Part shown: positions 1 through 10,899 of the stretch, one piece after another
How positions within the stretch are numbered: the stretch's first letter is position 1
Layout of the letters: every line of letters begins with the position of its first letter
Source: Euonymus europaeus
Lineage: Eukaryota > Streptophyta > Magnoliopsida > Celastrales > Celastraceae
Length of the DNA: 64,000 nt
NCBI GenBank assembly: GCA_963580455.1
Contig: OY756968.1
Location: 24,955,996-25,019,995, forward strand
Direction of reading: 5' to 3'
Translations under genes and position numbers: made by a program
Notes under the pieces: generated by a model
What the model saw: the letters and a program-made list of their open reading frames with translations, nothing else
Told to the model about the DNA's origin: nothing
Databases searched by the model: none

Positions 1-91
1 CGAGTTCTGAATTCGGTGATTTTTAGCTTGATTTCAGACTAATTTTCGAGCTCTACAATCCTGGCATTTCGGATTTTGATTTCAGAACTCG
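1..91. repeat. intra-monomer inverted repeat, half-unit stem-loop
   Basis: p1-11 (cgagttctgaa) is the exact reverse complement of p81-91 (ttcagaactcg). Extending inward to p14 and p78 gives 13 of 14 complementary positions, with a mismatch at p12/p80. The enclosed loop is 63 bp. Both arms are intact in most monomers across the window; a minority change one arm (for example gagatct at 347, 693, 1385 and 2769). Such symmetry can allow cruciform extrusion or hairpin formation in single-stranded DNA or a transcript, but formation in vivo is not shown by sequence. Confidence 0.85.
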
Positions 92-92
92 T

Positions 93-123
93 GGCTAGTA
101 GGTCTCGTTTCACCTAGTTAGCC
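93..123. repeat. intra-monomer hairpin 2
   Basis: p93-103 (ggctagtaggt) pairs with p112-123 (acctagttagcc). There are five Watson-Crick pairs, a G-T wobble at p98/p118, one bulged G at p117 and five more pairs, closing an 8-nt loop at p104-111. The element is present in most units. The subfamily carrying T at p120 (gtttgcc) breaks the p96/p120 pair. Function is unknown. Confidence 0.75.
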
Positions 124-138
124 GCGAAATGTGGTTTC

Positions 139-148
139 TTTACGTAAA
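139..148. repeat. 10-bp palindrome TTTACGTAAA
   Basis: A perfect palindrome containing tacgta, found in most monomers. Variants change the central CpG to tatgta (for example near 3080 and 6715) or tacata (near 30774, 43566 and 45650), as expected for deaminated CpG. The ACGT core resembles plant bZIP sites, but I give that no functional weight in a satellite. Confidence 0.8.
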
Positions 149-172
149 CGGTTTTATGAATATTCGTTGACT

Positions 173-189
173 CCGAGTTCTGAATTCGG
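173..189. repeat. hairpin across the monomer junction
   Basis: The 17 bases ccgagttctgaattcgg span the end of one unit and the start of the next. They fold as a 7-bp stem (ccgagtt with aattcgg, one G-T wobble) around a 3-nt loop. The element recurs at nearly every unit boundary. Its left arm overlaps the arm of the longer p1-14/p78-91 inverted repeat, so the two structures are mutually exclusive. Confidence 0.75.
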
Positions 190-346
190 TGATTTTTAGC
201 TTGATTTCAAACTAATTTTCGAGCTCTACAATCCTGGCCTTTCGGATTTTGATTTCAGAACTCGTGGCTAGTAGGTCTCGTTTCACCTAGTTAGCCGCGA
301 AATGTGGTTTCTTTACGTAAACGGTTTTATGAATATCCGTTGACTC

Positions 347-519
347 CGAGATCTGAATTCGGTGATTTTTAGCTTGATTTCACACTACTTTTTGACCTCT
401 ACAATCCTGGCGTTACTGATTTTGATTTCAGAACTCGTGGCTAGTAGGTCTCGTTTCACCTAGTTAGCCGCGAAATGTGGTTTCTTTACGTAAACGGTTT
501 TATGAATATCTGTTGACTC
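347..519. repeat. monomer subfamily T (tgacctct / gttactg)
   Basis: Exemplar of a distinctive subfamily with linked changes clustered at p47-71: T at p47, C at p50, A at p69 and T at p71. These remove two CpG sites and the SacI site. I count 23 members, starting at 347, 1385, 1731, 2769, 11765, 12630, 15052, 16090, 16263, 25606, 27163, 34948, 42733, 48615, 49134, 49826, 51557, 53979, 55536, 57612, 59169, 62110 and 63667. The clustering suggests one old conversion patch or a diverged ancestral unit, later copied with its neighbours. Later members split into gttactgatt, gttactggtt and gttactgagt lineages. Confidence 0.9.
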
Positions 520-692
520 CGAGTTCTGAATTCGGTGATTTTTAGCTTGATTTCAGACTAATTTTCGAGCTCTACAATCCTGGCATTTCGGATTTTGATT
601 TCAGAACTCGTGGCTAGTAGGTCTCGTTTCACCTAGTTAGCCGCGAAATGTGGTTTCTTTACGTAAACGGTTTTATGAATATCCGTTGACTC

Positions 693-2941
693 CGAGATCT
701 GAATTCGGTGATTTTTAGCTTGATTTCACACTACTTTTCGAGCTCTACAATCCTGGCGTTTCGGATTTTTATTTCAGAAATCGTGGCTAGTAGGTCTCGT
801 TTCACCTAGTTAGCTGCGAAATGTGGTTTCTTTACGTAAACGGTTTTATGAATATCTGTTGACTCCGAGTTCTGAATTCGGTGATTTTTAGCTTGATTTC
901 ACACTAATTTTCGAGCTCTACAATCCTGGCATTTCGGATTTTGATTTCAGAACTCGTGGCTAGTAGGTCTCGTTTCACCTAGTTAGCCGCGAAATGTGGT
1001 TTCTTTACGTAAACGGTTTTATGAATATTCGTTGACTCCGAGTTCTGAATTCGGTGATTTTTAGCTTGATTTCACACTACTTTTCGAGCTCTACAATCCT
1101 GGATTTTCGGATTTTTATTTCAGAACTCGTGGCTAGTAGGTCTCGTTTCACCTAGTTAGCCGCGAAATGTGGTTTCTTTACGTAAACGGTTTTATGAATA
1201 TCTGTTGACTCCGAGTTCTGAATTCGGTGATTTTTAGCTTGATTTCACACTTATTTTCGAGCTCTACAATCCTGACGTTTCAGATTTTGATTTCAGAACT
1301 CGTGGCTAGTAGGTCTCGTTTCACCTAGTTAGCCGCGAAATGTGGTTTCTTTACGTAAACGGTTTTATGAATATCCGTTGACTCCGAGATCTGAATTCGG
1401 TGATTTTTAGCTTGATTTCACACTACTTTTTGACCTCTACAATCCTGGCGTTACTGATTTTGATTTCAGAACTCGTGGCTAGTAGGTCTCGTTTCACCTA
1501 GTTAGCCGCGAAATGTGGTTTCTTTACGTAAACGGTTTTATGAATATCTGTTGACTCCGAGTTCTGAATTCGGTGATTTTTAGCTTGATTTCAGACTAAT
1601 TTTCGAGCTCTACAATCCTGGCATTTCGGATTTTGATTTCAGAACTCGTGGCTAGTAGGTCTCGTTTCACCTAGTTAGCCGCGAAATGTGGTTTCTTTAC
1701 GTAAACGGTTTTATGAATATTCGTTGACTCCGAGTTCTGAATTCAGTGATTTTTAGCTTGATTTCACACTACTTTTTGACCTCTACAATCCTGGCGTTAC
1801 TGATTTTGATTTCAGAACTCGTGGCTAGTAGGTCTCGTTTCACCTAGTTAGCCGCGAAATGTGGTTTCTTTACGTAAACGGTTTTATGAATATCCGTTGA
1901 CTCCGAGTTCTGAATTCGGTGATTTTTAGCTTGATTTCAAACTAATTTTCGAGCTCTACAATCCTGGCCTTTCGGATTTTGATTTCAGAACTCGTGGCTA
2001 GTAGGTCTCGTTTCACCTAGTTAGCCGCGAAATGTGGTTTCTTTACGTAAACGGTTTTATGAATATTCGTTGACTCCGAGTTCTGAATTCGGTGATTTTT
2101 AGCTTGATTTCACACTACTTTTCGAGCTCTACAATCCTGGCGTTTCGGATTTTTATTTCAGAAATCGTGGCTAGTAGGTCTCGTTTCACCTAGTTAGCTG
2201 CGAAATGTGGTTTCTTTACGTAAACGGTTTTATGAATATCTGTTGACTCCGAGTTCTGAATTCGGTGATTTTTAGCTTGATTTCACTCTAATTTTCGAGC
2301 TCTACAATCCTGGCATTTCGGATTTTGATTTCAGAACTCGTGGCTAGTAGGTCTCGTTTCACCTAGTTAGCCGCGAAATGTGGTTTCTTTACGTAAACGG
2401 TTTTATGAATATTCGTTGACTCCGAGTTCTGAATTCGGTGATTTTTAGCTTGATTTCACACTACTTTTCGAGCTCTACAATCCTGGCTTTTCGGATTTTT
2501 ATTTCAGAACTCGTGGCTAGTAGGTCTCGTTTCACCTAGTTAGCCGCGAAATGTGGTTTCTTTACGTAAACGGTTTTATGAATATCTGTTGACTCCGAGT
2601 TCTGAATTCGGTGATTTTTAGCTTGATTTCACACTTATTTTCGAGCTCTACAATCCTGACGTTTCAGATTTTGATTTCAGAACTCGTGGCTAGTAGGTCT
2701 CGTTTCACCTAGTTAGCCGCGAAATGTGGTTTCTTTACGTAAACGGTTTTATGAATATCCGTTGACTCCGAGATCTGAATTCGGTGATTTTTAGCTTGAT
2801 TTCACACTACTTTTTGACCTCTACAATCCTGGCGTTACTGATTTTGATTTCAGAACTCGTGGCTAGTAGGTCTCGTTTCACCTAGTTAGCCGCGAAATGT
2901 GGTTTCTTTACGTAAACGGTTTTATGAATATCCGTTGACTC
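693..2941. repeat. 8-monomer HOR spacing (1384 bp), partial
   Basis: Units at 693-1557 recur in the same order at 2077-2941, an offset of 8 x 173 bp. Shared markers in order: cagaaatcgtgg with gctgcg; an actaatt unit; a tttttattt unit; cacacttatt with ctgacgtttcag; and gagatct with the T-type patch. The three units between (1558-2076) do not follow this register. The T-type and cagactaatt pairs at 347-692 and 1385-1730 are 6 monomers apart, so two registers are interleaved. The first copy has gagatct at 693 but the second has gagttct at 2077. Confidence 0.8.
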
Positions 2942-3287
2942 CGAGTTCTGAATTCGGTGATTTTTAGCTTGATTTCACACTACTTTTCGAGCTCTACAAT
3001 CCTGGCATTTCGGATTTTGATTTCAGAACTCGTGGCTAGTAGGTCTCGTTTCACCTAGTTAGCCGCGAAATGTGGTTTCATTATGTAAACGGTTTTATGA
3101 ATATCCGTTGACTCCGTGTTCTGAATTCGGTGATTTTTAGATTGATTTCACACTACTTTTCGAGCTCTACAATCCTGGCATTTCGGATTTTGATTTCAGA
3201 ACTCGTGGATAGTAGGTCTCGTTTCACCTAGTTTGCCGCGAAATGTGGTTTCTTTACGTAAACGGATTTATGAATATCCGTTGACTC

Positions 3288-3460
3288 CGAGTTCTGAATT
3301 CGGTGATTTTTAGCTTGATTTCACACTACTTTTCCAGCTCTACAATCCTGGTGTTTCGGATTTTGATTTCAGAACTCGTGGCTAGTAGGTCTCGTTTCAC
3401 CTAGTTTGCCGCCAAATGTGGTTTCTTTACGTAAACGGTTTTATGAATATCCGTTGACTC
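3288..3460. repeat. monomer subfamily C (ccagctct / tttgccgcc)
   Basis: Exemplar of a subfamily with five linked differences: C at p48 (tttccagctct), TG at p65-66 (ctggtgtt), T at p120 and C at p126 (gtttgccgcc). It loses the SacI site and one CpG at p125-126, and weakens hairpin 2. Members occur from 3.3 kb to about 42.1 kb, for example 4672, 7959, 8997, 12976, 21280, 22664 and 28201. They are often followed by the gggcatt-type unit. To the right of about 43 kb I see only partial combinations (tggtgtt with tttgccgcc but without ccag). Confidence 0.85.
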
Positions 3461-3633
3461 CGAGTTCTGAATTCGGTGATTTTTAGCTTGATTTCACACT
3501 ACTTTTCGAGCTCTACAATCCGGGCATTTCGGATTTTAATTTCGGAACTCATGGCTAGTAGGTCTCGTTTCACCTAGTTAGCCGCGAAATATGGTTTCTT
3601 TACGTAAACGATTTTATGAATATCCGTTGACTC
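3461..3633. repeat. monomer subfamily G (ccgggcatt / aaatatgg)
   Basis: Exemplar of units reading aatccgggcatttcgg, with A at p131 (aaatatgg) and often A at p151 (acgatttt). The p78 region is ttaattt here and taaattt in many units between about 7.5 and 26 kb, giving two sub-lineages. This type normally follows a subfamily C unit, so the pair behaves as an old dimer inside several HORs. Right-hand members (for example 44117, 46193, 50865 and 53287) carry G at p78 and often actcatgg or actcctgg at p88-94. Confidence 0.8.
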
Positions 3634-4498
3634 CGAGTTCTGAATTCGGTGATTTTTAGCTTGATTTCACACTAATTTTCGAGCTCTACAATCCTGGCAT
3701 TTTGGATTTTGATTTCAGAACTCGTGGCTAGTAGGTCTCGTTTCACCTAGTTAGCCGCGAAATGTGGTTTCTTTACGTAAACGGTTTTATGAATATTCGT
3801 TGACTCCGAGTTCTGAATTCGGTGATTTTTAGCTTGATTTCACACTACTTTTCGAGCTCTACAATCCTGGCATTTCGGATTTTTATTTGAGAACTCGTGG
3901 CTAGTAGGTCTCGTTTCACCTAGTTAGCTGCGAAATGTGGTTTCTTTACGTAAACGGTTTTATGAATATCTGTTGACTCCGAGTTCTGAATTCGGTGATT
4001 TTTAGCTTGATTTCACACTACTTTTCGAGCTCTACAATCCTGGCGTTTCGGATTTTGATTTCAGAACTCGTGGCTAGTAGGTCTCGTTTCACCTAGTTAG
4101 CCGCGAAATGTGGTTTCATTATGTAAACGGTTTTATGAATATCCGTTGACTCCGTGTTCTGAATTCGGTGATTTTTAGATTGATTTCACACTACTTTTCG
4201 AGCTCTACAATCCTGGCATTTCGGATTTTGATTTCAGAACTCGTGGATAGTAGGTCTCGTTTCACCTAGTTTGCCGCGAAATGTGGTTTCTTTACGTAAA
4301 CGGATTTATGAATATCCGTTGACTCCGAGTTCTGAATTCGGTGATTTTTAGCTTGATTTCACACTACTTTTCCAGCTCTACAATCCTGGTGTTTCGGATT
4401 TTGATTTCAGAACTCGTGGCTAGTAGGTCTCGTTTCACCTAGTTTGCCGCCAAATGTGGTTTCTTTACGTAAACGGTTTTATGAATATCCGTTGACTC

Positions 4499-4671
4499 CG
4501 AGTTCTGAATTCGGTGATTTTTAGCTTGATTTCACACTACTTTTCGAGCTCTACAATCCGGGCATTTCGGATTTTAATTTCGGAACTCGTGGCTAGTAGG
4601 TCTCGTTTCACCTAGTTAGCCGCGAAATATGGTTTCTTTACGTAAACGGATTTATGAATATCCGTTGACTC
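4499..4671. repeat. chimeric monomer, G-type left and acggattta-type right
   Basis: The left three quarters read as subfamily G (gggcatt, ttaatttcgg, aaatatgg). The right end reads acggattta, a marker otherwise seen only in the cgtgttct/gtggatag units (3115, 4153, 5537, 7786, 8824). Those are the units that directly precede a subfamily C unit, as this one does. The simplest reading is an unequal exchange inside the unit, between about p131 and p152, that joined two registers and created the 8-monomer duplication. Confidence 0.65.
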
Positions 4672-7600
4672 CGAGTTCTGAATTCGGTGATTTTTAGCTT
4701 GATTTCACACTACTTTTCCAGCTCTACAATCCTGGTGTTTCGGATTTTGATTTCAGAACTCGTGGCTAGTAGGTCTCGTTTCACCTAGTTTGCCGCCAAA
4801 TGTGGTTTCTTTACGTAAACGGTTTTATGAATATCCGTTGACTCCGAGTTCTGAATTCGGTGATTTTTAGCTTGATTTCACACTACTTTTCGAGCTCTAC
4901 AATCCGGGCATTTCGGATTTTAATTTCGGAACTCATGGCTAGTAGGTCTCGTTTCACCTAGTTAGCCGCGAAATATGGTTTCTTTACGTAAACGATTTTA
5001 TGAATATCCGTTGACTCCGAGTTCTGAATTCGGTGATTTTTAGCTTGATTTCACACTAATTTTCGAGCTCTACAATCCTGGCATTTTGGATTTTGATTTC
5101 AGAACTCGTGGCTAGTAGGTCTCGTTTCACCTAGTTAGCCGCGAAATGTGGTTTCTTTACGTAAACGGTTTTATGAATATTCGTTGACTCCGAGTTCTGA
5201 ATTCGGTGATTTTTAGCTTGATTTCACACTACTTTTCGAGCTCTACAATCCTGGCATTTCGGATTTTTATTTGAGAACTCGTGGCTAGTAGGTCTCGTTT
5301 CACCTAGTTAGCTGCGAAATGTGGTTTCTTTACGTAAACGGTTTTATGAATATCTGTTGACTCCGAGTTCTGAATTCGGTGATTTTTAGCTTGATTTCAC
5401 ACTACTTTTCGAGCTCTACAATCCTGGCGTTTCGGATTTTGATTTCAGAACTCGTGGCTAGTAGGTCTCGTTTCACCTAGTTAGCCGCGAAATGTGGTTT
5501 CATTATGTAAACGGTTTTATGAATATCCGTTGACTCCGTGTTCTGAATTCGGTGATTTTTAGATTGATTTCACACTACTTTTCGAGCTCTACAATCCTGG
5601 CATTTCGGATTTTGATTTCAGAACTCGTGGATAGTAGGTCTCGTTTCACCTAGTTTGCCGCGAAATGTGGTTTCTTTACGTAAACGGATTTATGAATATC
5701 CGTTGACTCCGAGTTCTGAATTCGGTGATTTTTAGCTTGATTTCACACTACTTTTCCAGCTCTACAATCCTGGTGTTTCGGATTTTGATTTCAGAACTCG
5801 TGGCTAGTAGGTCTCGTTTCACCTAGTTTGCCGCCAAATGTGGTTTCTTTACGTAAACGGTTTTATGAATATCCGTTGACTCCGAGTTCTGAATTCGGTG
5901 ATTTTTAGCTTGATTTCACACTACTTTTCGAGCTCTACAATCCGGGCATTTCGGATTTTAATTTCGGAACTCGTGGCTAGTAGGTCTCGTTTCACCTAGT
6001 TAGCCGCGAAATATGGTTTCTTTACGTAAACGATTTTATGAATATCCGTTGACTCCGAGTTCTGAATTCGGTGATTTTTAGCTTGATTTCACACTAATTT
6101 TCGAGCTCTACAATCCTGGCATTTCGGATTTTGATTTCAGAACTCGTGGCTAGTAGGTCTCGTTTCACCTAGTTAGCCGCGAAATGTGGTTTCTTTACGT
6201 AAACGGTTTTATGAATATTCGTTGACTCCGAGTTCTGAATTCGGTGATTTTTAGCTTGATTTCACACTATTTTTCGAGCTCTACAATCCTGGCGTTTCGG
6301 ATTTTTATTTGAGAACTCGTGGCTAGTAGGTCTCGTTTCACCTAGTTAGCTGCGAAATGTGGTTTCTTTACGTAAACGGTTTTATGAATATCTGTTGACT
6401 CCGAGTTCTGAATTCGGTGATTTTTAGCTTGATTTCACACTACTTTTCGAGCTCTACAATCCTGGCGTTTCGGATTTTGATTTCAGAACTCGTGGCTAGT
6501 AGGTCTCGTTTCACCTAGTTAGCCGCGAAATGTGTTTTCATTATGTAAACGGTTTTATGAATATCCGTTGACTCCGTGTTCTGAATTCGGTGATTTTTAG
6601 ATTGATTTCACACTACTTTTCGAGCTCTACAATCCTGGAGTTTCGGATTTTGATTTCAGAATTCGTGGCTAGTAGGTCTCGTTTCACCTAGTTAGCCGCG
6701 AAATGTGGTTTCTTTATGTAAACGGTTTTATGAATATCCGTTGACTCCGAGTTCTGAATTCGGTGATTTTAAGCTTGATTTCACACTAATTTTCGAGCTC
6801 TACAATACTGGTGTTTCGGATTTTGATTTCAGAACTCGTGGCTAGTAGGTCTCGTTTCACCTAGTTAGCCGCGAAATGTGGTTTCTTTACGTAAACGGTT
6901 TTATGAATATCCGTTGACTCCGAGTTCTGAATTCGGTGATTTTTAGCTTGATTTCACACTACTTTTCGAGCTCTACAATCAGGGCATTTTGGATTTTGAT
7001 TTCAGAACTCGTGGCTAGTAGGTCTCGTTTCACCTAGTTAGCCGCGAAATATGTTTTCTTTACGTAAACGGTTTTATGAATATCCGTTGACTCCGAGTTC
7101 TGAATTCGGTGATTTTTAGCTTGATTTCACACTAATTTTCGAGCTCTACAATCCTGGCATTTCGGATTTTGATTTCAGAACTCGTGGCTAGTAGGTCTCG
7201 TTTCACCTAGTTAGCCGCGAAATGTGGTTTCTTTACGTAAACGGTTTTATGAATATCCTTTGACTCCGAGTTCTGAATTCGGTGATTTTTAGCTTGATTT
7301 CACACTACTTTTCCAGCTCTACAATCCTGGTGTTTCGGATTTTGATTTCAGAACTCGTGGCTAGTAGGTCTCGTTTCACCTAGTTTGCCGCCAAATGTGG
7401 TTTCTTTACGTAAACGGTTTTATGAATATCCGTTGACTCCGAGTTCTGAATTCGGTGATTTTTAGCTTGATTTCACACAACGTTTCGAGCTCTACAATCC
7501 GGGCATTTCGGATTTAAATTTCAGAACTCGTGGCTAGTAGGTCTCGTTTCACCTAGTTAGCCGCGAAATATGGTTTCTTTACGTAAACGATTTTATGAAT

Positions 7601-10600
7601 ATCCGTTGACTCCGAGTTCTGAATTCGGTGATTTTTAGCTTGATTTCACACTACTTTTCGAGCTCTACAATCCTGGCATTTCGGATTTTGATTTCAGAAC
7701 TCGTGGCTAGTAGGTCTCGTTTCACCTAGTTAGCCGCGAAATGTGGTTTCATTATGTAAACGGTTTTATGAATATCCGTTGACTCCGTGTTCTGAATTCG
7801 GTGATTTTTAGATTGATTTCACACTACTTTTCGAGCTCTACAATCCTGGCATTTCGGATTTTGATTTCAGAACTCGTGGATAGTAGGTCTCGTTTCACCT
7901 AGTTTGCCGCGAAATGTGGTTTCTTTACGTAAACGGATTTATGAATATCCGTTGACTCCGAGTTCTGAATTCGGTGATTTTTAGCTTGATTTCACACTAC
8001 TTTTCCAGCTCTACAATCCTGGTGTTTCGGATTTTGATTTCAGAACTCGTGGCTAGTAGGTCTCGTTTCACCTAGTTTGCCGCCAAATGTGGTTTCTTTA
8101 CGTAAACGGTTTTATGAATATCCGTTGACTCCGAGTTCTGAATTCGGTGATTTTTAGCTTGATTTCACACTACTTTTCGAGCTCTACAATCCGGGCATTT
8201 CGGATTTTAATTTCGGAACTCATGGCTAGTAGGTCTCGTTTCACCTAGTTAGCCGCGAAATATGGTTTCTTTACGTAAACGATTTTATGAATATCCGTTG
8301 ACTCCGAGTTCTGAATTCGGTGATTTTTAGCTTGATTTCACACTAATTTTCGAGCTCTACAATCCTGGCATTTTGGATTTTGATTTCAGAACTCGTGGCT
8401 AGTAGGTCTCGTTTCACCTAGTTAGCCGCGAAATGTGGTTTCTTTACGTAAACGGTTTTATGAATATTCGTTGACTCCGAGTTCTGAATTCGGTGATTTT
8501 TAGCTTGATTTCACACTACTTTTCGAGCTCTACAATCCTGGCATTTCGGATTTTTATTTGAGAACTCGTGGCTAGTAGGTCTCGTTTCACCTAGTTAGCT
8601 GCGAAATGTGGTTTCTTTACGTAAACGGTTTTATGAATATCTGTTGACTCCGAGTTCTGAATTCGGTGATTTTTAGCTTGATTTCACACTACTTTTCGAG
8701 CTCTACAATCCTGGCGTTTCGGATTTTGATTTCAGAACTCGTGGCTAGTAGGTCTCGTTTCACCTAGTTAGCCGCGAAATGTGGTTTCATTATGTAAACG
8801 GTTTTATGAATATCCGTTGACTCCGTGTTCTGAATTCGGTGATTTTTAGATTGATTTCACACTACTTTTCGAGCTCTACAATCCTGGCATTTCGGATTTT
8901 GATTTCAGAACTCGTGGATAGTAGGTCTCGTTTCACCTAGTTTGCCGCGAAATGTGGTTTCTTTACGTAAACGGATTTATGAATATCCGTTGACTCCGAG
9001 TTCTGAATTCGGTGATTTTTAGCTTGATTTCACACTACTTTTCCAGCTCTACAATCCTGGTGTTTCGGATTTTGATTTCAGAACTCGTGGCTAGTAGGTC
9101 TCGTTTCACCTAGTTTGCCGCCAAATGTGGTTTCTTTACGTAAACGGTTTTATGAATATCCGTTGACTCCGAGTTCTGAATTCGGTGATTTTTAGCTTGA
9201 TTTCACACTACTTTTCGAGCTCTACAATCCGGGCATTTCGGATTTTAATTTCGGAACTCGTGGCTAGTAGGTCTCGTTTCACCTAGTTAGCCGCGAAATA
9301 TGGTTTCTTTACGTAAACGATTTTATGAATATCCGTTGACTCCGAGTTCTGAATTCGGTGATTTTTAGCTTGATTTCACACTAATTTTCGAGCTCTACAA
9401 TCCTGGCATTTCGGATTTTGATTTCAGAACTCGTGGCTAGTAGGTCTCGTTTCACCTAGTTAGCCGCGAAATGTGGTTTCTTTACGTAAACGGTTTTATG
9501 AATATTCGTTGACTCCGAGTTCTGAATTCGGTGATTTTTAGCTTGATTTCACACTATTTTTCGAGCTCTACAATCCTGGCGTTTCGGATTTTTATTTGAG
9601 AACTCGTGGCTAGTAGGTCTCGTTTCACCTAGTTAGCTGCGAAATGTGGTTTCTTTACGTAAACGGTTTTATGAATATCTGTTGACTCCGAGTTCTGAAT
9701 TCGGTGATTTTTAGCTTGATTTCACACTACTTTTCGAGCTCTACAATCCTGGCGTTTCGGATTTTGATTTCAGAACTCGTGGCTAGTAGGTCTCGTTTCA
9801 CCTAGTTAGCCGCGAAATGTGTTTTCATTATGTAAACGGTTTTATGAATATCCGTTGACTCCGTGTTCTGAATTCGGTGATTTTTAGATTGATTTCACAC
9901 TACTTTTCGAGCTCTACAATCCTGGAGTTTCGGATTTTGATTTCAGAATTCGTGGCTAGTAGGTCTCGTTTCACCTAGTTAGCCGCGAAATGTGGTTTCT
10001 TTATGTAAACGGTTTTATGAATATCCGTTGACTCCGAGTTCTGAATTCGGTGATTTTAAGCTTGATTTCACACTAATTTTCGAGCTCTACAATACTGGTG
10101 TTTCGGATTTTGATTTCAGAACTCGTGGCTAGTAGGTCTCGTTTCACCTAGTTAGCCGCGAAATGTGGTTTCTTTACGTAAACGGTTTTATGAATATCCG
10201 TTGACTCCGAGTTCTGAATTCGGTGATTTTTAGCTTGATTTCACACTACTTTTCGAGCTCTACAATCAGGGCATTTTGGATTTTGATTTCAGAACTCGTG
10301 GCTAGTAGGTCTCGTTTCACCTAGTTAGCCGCGAAATATGTTTTCTTTACGTAAACGGTTTTATGAATATCCGTTGACTCCGAGTTCTGAATTCGGTGAT
10401 TTTTAGCTTGATTTCACACTAATTTTCGAGCTCTACAATCCTGGCATTTCGGATTTTGATTTCAGAACTCGTGGCTAGTAGGTCTCGTTTCACCTAGTTA
10501 GCCGCGAAATGTGGTTTCTTTACGTAAACGGTTTTATGAATATCCTTTGACTCCGAGTTCTGAATTCGGTGATTTTTAGCTTGATTTCACACTACTTTTC

Positions 10601-10899
10601 CAGCTCTACAATCCTGGTGTTTCGGATTTTGATTTCAGAACTCGTGGCTAGTAGGTCTCGTTTCACCTAGTTTGCCGCCAAATGTGGTTTCTTTACGTAA
10701 ACGGTTTTATGAATATCCGTTGACTCCGAGTTCTGAATTCGGTGATTTTTAGCTTGATTTCACACAACGTTTCGAGCTCTACAATCCGGGCATTTCGGAT
10801 TTAAATTTCAGAACTCGTGGCTAGTAGGTCTCGTTTCACCTAGTTAGCCGCGAAATATGGTTTCTTTACGTAAACGATTTTATGAATATCCGTTGACTC
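4672..10899. repeat. 2.9-kb block duplicated at 19-monomer offset (3287 bp)
   Basis: Seventeen units at 4672-7612 recur at 7959-10899. Rare markers shared at the exact offset include aaatgtgttttc (near 6530 and 9817), ctatttttcg, ctggagtttcgg with agaattcgtgg, ttttaagcttg with aatactgg, aatcagggcatt, atcctttgac and cacacaacg. By eye the copies are nearly identical, so this is a recent event. Two units (7613-7958) separate them and belong with the 3115 region: units at 2942-4671 also match 7613-9342 at a 27-monomer offset (4671 bp). Confidence 0.88.

Larger units (their letters stand above)
1..173. repeat. reference monomer with internal map
   Basis: First complete unit, used here as the coordinate system (p1-p173). 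By count it has 69 G+C of 173 (about 40%) and 11 CpG sites, with C at p1, 14, 47, 70, 90, 106, 123, 125, 143, 149 and 165. Landmarks: EcoRI site gaattc at p9-14, SacI site gagctc at p48-53, and tacgta (SnaBI) at p141-146. A 9-bp direct repeat, ttgatttca, occurs at p28-36 and p76-84. Common variable positions are p42 (A/C), p47-50, p65-66, p78 (G/T/A), p120, p123, p126, p131, p151 and p164-166. The phase is set by the window edge and has no biological meaning. Stop codons recur in all frames of the usual unit, which argues against coding. Confidence 0.95.
3288..6055. repeat. 8-monomer tandem HOR (1384 bp x2)
   Basis: Units at 3288-4671 and 4672-6055 match in order: subfamily C; subfamily G with cggaactcatgg; cattttgg; tttttatttgag with gctgcg; ggcgttt with tttcattatg; cgtgttct with gtggatag and acggattta; subfamily C; subfamily G with cggaactcgtgg. 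The copies differ at the right end of their last units (acggattta at about 4647, acgatttt at about 6028). That marks an exchange point in the unit at 4499-4671. Confidence 0.85.
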
